From positions 43,273,986 through 43,337,985 of the forward strand of contig NC_054541.1 of assembly GCF_017654505.1 (NCBI RefSeq): 64,000 nt of DNA, given 5' to 3'. This document shows positions 60,402 to 64,000 of this stretch, piece by piece. Source of the stretch: Polyodon spathula. Its lineage: Eukaryota > Chordata > Actinopteri > Acipenseriformes > Polyodontidae. The translations under genes were made by a program, and so were the position numbers. The notes beneath the pieces are model-generated. The model was not told where the DNA came from. It saw nothing but the letters and a program-made list of their open reading frames with translations, and made no database searches. Each line of letters begins with the position of its first letter. The stretch's first letter is position 1.

Positions 60402-61889
60402 ACTTCATCAGTTTTTGTTCATACCCACACGTTCCCTTCTTTAACACTTAAACACAATCACAGCAGAATAATGCTAGACTCCTATAAGCCATATAAATCA
60501 TGCTTTCCACAACCACTGTTTTCTATTTTGACAACTGTTACTTTTGGGGAACAAACAAACTACTACCCCTATCACTTTTGATTCCTATAATACATTTATA
60601 TTTCACTGTTGATTCAAATTGCAAATTATAGTTTGATTCAATTAAACTATACACAAGAGTAAAATGACATCATGGGTTGTGTACTTTATTACATAATCAA
60701 ACTTTAATTGGAGTTTTTTTTTTTTTTTGATAATTTCATTTGAAATAGGTGTTAAATGCAATTCAAATAGTACAGTAATTTGGCACAAAAAAAGAAGAAA
60801 AATAGAGAAACACAAAATAAATTGGCTGTTGTGCTGTGGAGCTTGAAATATGTTAGGTCTACTAGGTACTGAATTGCTTAAAATAGTGTCCTTAAAATGT
60901 ATTTTCAATATATAGTCTACCATATTGTACACATACAGCACTTTATGGATTTGCCGAGGAACAAGTATAAACAAGTATCCTTAACGAGTATGGCAATTTT
61001 TTGCAGTAATACACAGGCACACAGCTTATAGTTTTATAGGACAGATCCAGTTTTAGCCCATCCTGTTATTTATGGTTAAGATGACCAGATTTTTAAGTCC
61101 TTAAACTGGGATAGTTTGGAAATAGTGTGAATAACATCTAATTTCCAAGCTATAGAGAAGCTCTAGGGGTTTTTTGGTTTTCATATTGAACATTGAACAT
61201 GAATGCAGAGACTCACAGTGATATTCAGTTTAATCTTTCCTTTCAGAAATGTTTTTTGTGAATAAATTCTTATTGTTTGTGCAATTTAATTTATACACAA
61301 TGAGTTAGTTATTATATTACACAGTAGCTATTCAATAATATCAAATTCCAAGATTCTATTTTACTGCCACAAATCTAATCCCTTTTCTGCCTAAGAAACT
61401 GTATCCTCTTTTTGATTTCCATTGTCCATCTTGCTCTTTGTTTTTCTTATAAAATACCTTATATACTGTAGCTATCACCTATACGCAACAGATAGCATTA
61501 ATCTTTGTCTCTTTTTTTTTAAATTAAACTTTGCAGTATAAAATTTACTTCTTCTATAATACATTTAACACAGAAATAAAATAGATTTATTCTGCCTCTA
61601 AGGCAGCTTATTTAGATGTTTTTAAAGGTAAAATGAAACAAGGTCTTGATTTTTTTAAAGAAATTAAATGGAGTTTCCTTTTAAAACTATTGTATTTCAT
61701 TATTGCTAAAAACAACATTAAATGTATACTAAAAGAAATAAAAAATGTTCTGAAGCTTAAAATATTTTTTACAACATGAATTTCACAAAAATGAAATATC
61801 CATCTCTCTGATTGGACAGTTCAATGCAACTCCTTATTATTATTATTGGTTGTTATTACTTTATTAATAATACTGTTCTTTTTATCCGC
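60402..61889. other. AT-rich non-coding DNA
   Basis: Poly-T at 60714-60728. The 110-codon minus frame at 60642-60974 is AT-driven without motif. No gene seen. Confidence 0.5.
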
Positions 61890-62068
61890 AAGTGTCAGTG
61901 GGGTTTCTCATTTTCATTTTTATTCCAATGTTGCAAGTAATATTGTTCCTAAGTGTGAAGTTGGTTTTATATCTCGATTTCTATCTGGCTGTTGCTGATG
62001 GTATTACTCAAGTGTCAATGGGGTTTCTCATGTTGATTTCTTGTTCCGAAGGTCTTACTGTCACTCAG
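61890..62068 (+). repeat. Three diverged ~60-bp tandem units
   Basis: Units start AAGTGTCAGTGGGGTTTCTC (61890), AAGTGTGAAGTTGGTTTTAT (61951) and AAGTGTCAATGGGGTTTCTC (62010); lengths are about 61, 59 and 59 bp. Units 1 and 3 are clearly alike over their first 35 bases; unit 2 is more diverged. A plus-strand frame (61892-62158) runs through all three and reads them as ~20-residue repeats with VSVGFLIFIFI, LSVKLVLYLDF and QVSMGFLMLIS at the starts. No flanking gene structure supports translation. Confidence 0.6.
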
Positions 62069-62128
62069 ACCAGGAATAAAAGAACAGAGGGAGTGATTAG
62101 GACTCTGCCTGAGAAGCAATGGGCAGAC

Positions 62129-62235
62129 TGTGGTTTGCCCTGGCAAAGCCTGAAATAAGTTATTTTAATTTTTATTTCGGGCTTTGTCTAAAGTCTGCGG
62201 GCAATTCACGAATTACCAGCAATTCAGGCTTTGCC
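62129..62235. repeat. Inverted repeat with third partial copy
   Basis: CAAAGCCTGAAATAA (62144-62158) pairs with TTATTTCGGGCTTTG (62172-62186) with one mismatch; outside, GCAGACT and AGTCTGC words also pair (about 62133 and 62196). A further TTCAGGCTTTGCC at 62222-62234 is the exact complement of GGCAAAGCCTGAA at 62142-62154. Likely a small fold-back element or MITE core. Confidence 0.65.
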
Positions 62236-62478
62236 TGTACCATATATACCATTTCTTATTTTATGTATTTATGTATTTATTCAAAGACGGCACCTCTGGC
62301 AAAGAACATAATCATCTTGTTGACATTACAATTGTATTTAGTCTGCCCCCACAAATAAAACATGATTGAATATCCTAGGCAAATAAAGTTTGATACAACT
62401 GAAATGTTACAATGCACTTTTTTTTAAATTCAAGTAAAAGCGTTGAAATTTTGGCAACGTTACAACGGCAAACTTGAA

Positions 62479-62479
<1 letters not shown>

Positions 62480-62523
<44 letters not shown>

Positions 62524-62558
62524 CCCCGCGCCCCCGCGCCCCACCCCCCTCTCCCCCC
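62480..62558. repeat. 43-base C run followed by C/G-rich tract
   Basis: An uninterrupted C run at 62480-62522, then CGCCCCGCGCCCCCGCG-type sequence to about 62558. The minus-strand frames here translate to Gly repeats and are not genes. The strand pair could form G-quadruplex and i-motif structures. Run length is likely unreliable. Confidence 0.95.
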
Positions 62559-62698
62559 AAGTTTGGCCTTTATAGCTATTGAACCTACTGAACTGTTCCA
62601 TCGTGAAAAGGGGCATGGGTGAAAAAAAGAATTCTATTCTAAAGATCAAACAGAGCCACACAAGAACCAGAGAAAGGACTTGCTTCAATCTCACTCAC

Positions 62699-62787
62699 CT
62701 CCAGTTCCTGAATGGCTGCCAGCACTGACAGCTGAGCTTCCCAGAATTCCCTGGTGGTATGCCTCTGGAGGTTGTGCGTTCTTGTTG
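62699..62787 (-). CDS. Candidate internal exon of an unidentified gene
   Basis: On the minus strand an acceptor with a good pyrimidine tract (TTGCTTCTTTTGGTTCACATAG) is shortened here as CTTCTTTTGGTTCACATAG, and the 89-nt segment ends at a strong donor, CTGGAG|GTGAGTGAG. One frame gives two bases completing a codon and then 29 codons, including THNLQRHTTREFWEAQLSVL and AAIQELE, which would be a helix-forming sequence. However, all three frames are open over this length, so the frame is a guess. The word TTCCCAGAATTCCC inside it also occurs in MITE-type repeats. Not recognised. Confidence 0.3.
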
Positions 62788-63952
62788 CTATGTGAACCAA
62801 AAGAAGCAAATGTGCAGCCCATGGGCTATTTTCAACTCCCTGGTGCCTCTCTACAGTGACTGGAACATGTATAGCACTGGGGCTTTAATACAGGTAATGT
62901 CCAAATCACAATAACAAGGGCATGTTGACACCAGATAAGCTTGTGCTCAGTACTCGCACATTGAATGGCACTCTCATCCCTGTTTTATGTGAAAAAAGAG
63001 ACCTGTGTTTTGACCATGTCTCTGTAAACAATCTGCAAGCTGCCGTGGTGCATCCTGAAAGTATGTTTTAGATGCAAACTGACATGCAGAAAGCTCAGAG
63101 GGACACTATTTGTATACCTATTAGCCATAGCACACATTTTCCTTTGTAATCCATTTACTGGAGGTTATTATCACCGTCGCTAAATCGGGAGATTTATATA
63201 TTTTGGTAAGAGATTAAATCTATTGAGAAATGTCATAATCCAATGTCCATTAAAGATAAATTACTTTTGAGTTACAGATGAATGAGATAATATTATATTA
63301 TCAAACACGTTATCAACATGTATCAACATCCTTTATAAAACAACATTAATCTTTCCACTAGTAATGTTTCATTAAATTTATATTTAACAAACTGTTATTC
63401 CTTCTTAATTGTCAGCATCTTTAATAACATTTATAGATGTTAATTTGATCAGTAAACTTAAGTGTAGGCTGAAAAATATTACATTTACAAACCTCTTGCA
63501 TGAGATTCGACTTTATAATCTCATTGTCATTTTAACTACCTTGTTTATGTGCCAACTCAACAGCTGATAATGACAAATAATGTATATATAAAATAGATCT
63601 CTTCAAAATATGTATTCAATTGCTGGAGCAAGCTGTATACATTACAAAATACAGAGTCCATTTATCTTCAAAAAAAAATAACTAGGCTATTTTTAATGAT
63701 GTGCTATATAACAGTGTGGTAATAAATTGATTTTGTTTTGACTATTGTTTTTAGTTCATGTAAAATGGTACATTTCAATATACTTCAAAAGTAATACAAT
63801 TTGATTCAACTGAAACTCTAATGAGAACCAATAAATGTATGATTACTAAGAGTAATCATGTTTTCACATGACTATTTCATACTCAATACAATTTCAGGTC
63901 GTTCCAAATTCATAAAACTACAGTACGTTTAGTGGACAGTTTGGCTAAGGGG
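62788..63952. other. Largely unique non-coding DNA
   Basis: A short minus-strand open stretch near 63002-63055 has an AG before it and a CAG|GTCTCT after it, but it is too short to call. No other gene or repeat recognised. Confidence 0.45.
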
Positions 63953-64000
63953 TATCTCTCTCCTCCTCTCCTCTCTCTCTTCTCCTCTCTCTCTCTCTCT
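63953..64000. repeat. CT-rich microsatellite at window end
   Basis: Pyrimidine-only CT/CTC repeats running off the end of the window. Confidence 0.9.

Noticed and set aside
62375..62694. Glycine-rich proteins on the minus strand
   Set aside because: They are translations of the C homopolymer and neighbouring C/G-rich tract.

Overview
This is vertebrate nuclear DNA, most probably from a ray-finned fish. It is AT-rich and CpG-poor outside mobile elements, has many long (TA)n and other microsatellites, and carries fish-type mobile elements: a Tc1 with TIRs of about 200 bp, L2/CR1-like, L1-like and RTE-like LINE remnants, a LINE with a restriction-like endonuclease, piggyBac-, hAT- and Harbinger-like MITEs, and solo LTRs. 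The SINE family at 4.6 and 15.8 kb resembles a repeat I remember from sturgeon and paddlefish sequence. That points to Acipenseriformes, but it rests on memory and not on a search. There is no bacterial, plasmid or phage signature and no operon.

Layout. 0.9-2.6 kb: 3' end of a restriction-endonuclease LINE followed by a zinc-finger N-terminal region of the same general type. 3.2-10.2 kb: RTE-type LINE tail, two SINEs, a 763-bp solo LTR with 5-bp target duplication, then CT and TA arrays. 11-12.4 kb: conserved-looking AT-rich DNA with many TAATTA cores, and a hAT-like MITE. 13.5-16.1 kb: a candidate 97-nt minus-strand exon beside an ETS/CRE-like CpG-richer patch, a tRNA-derived SINE, an L1-like LINE 3' end and another SINE. 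16.2-27.8 kb: the quietest part, mostly unique DNA with one Harbinger-like element and a 5S rRNA-derived fragment. 27.8-29.4 kb: nested palindromic MITEs, then a ~370-bp repeat bracketed by (TA)n arrays and an LTR-like segment. 31.5-34.9 kb: L2-like LINE, SINE and LTR-like segment. 39.8-47.3 kb: L2 fragment, 420-bp solo LTR with 5-bp target duplication, 21-bp minisatellite, palindromic MITE, and a nearly intact Tc1 sitting next to a second, inverted copy of the 370-bp repeat. 47.3-59.7 kb: mainly unique DNA with an L2 fragment, a duplicated ~110-bp segment and an unclassified CpG-rich repeat. 59.7-64 kb: purine tract, piggyBac-like MITE, three diverged ~60-bp units, a 43-base C run and CT-rich DNA.

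Host genes. No complete host gene is visible. Three short minus-strand segments (13.6, 57.4 and 62.7 kb) have the look of internal exons, each an open frame with plausible splice sites. Their phases do not join directly, so if they belong to one gene other exons are missing or lie between them. The window could therefore be intronic DNA of a large minus-strand gene, or simply gene-poor intergenic DNA. No product could be named. No functional gene system was found; the interest lies in mobile-element structure and in a few unexplained repeats.
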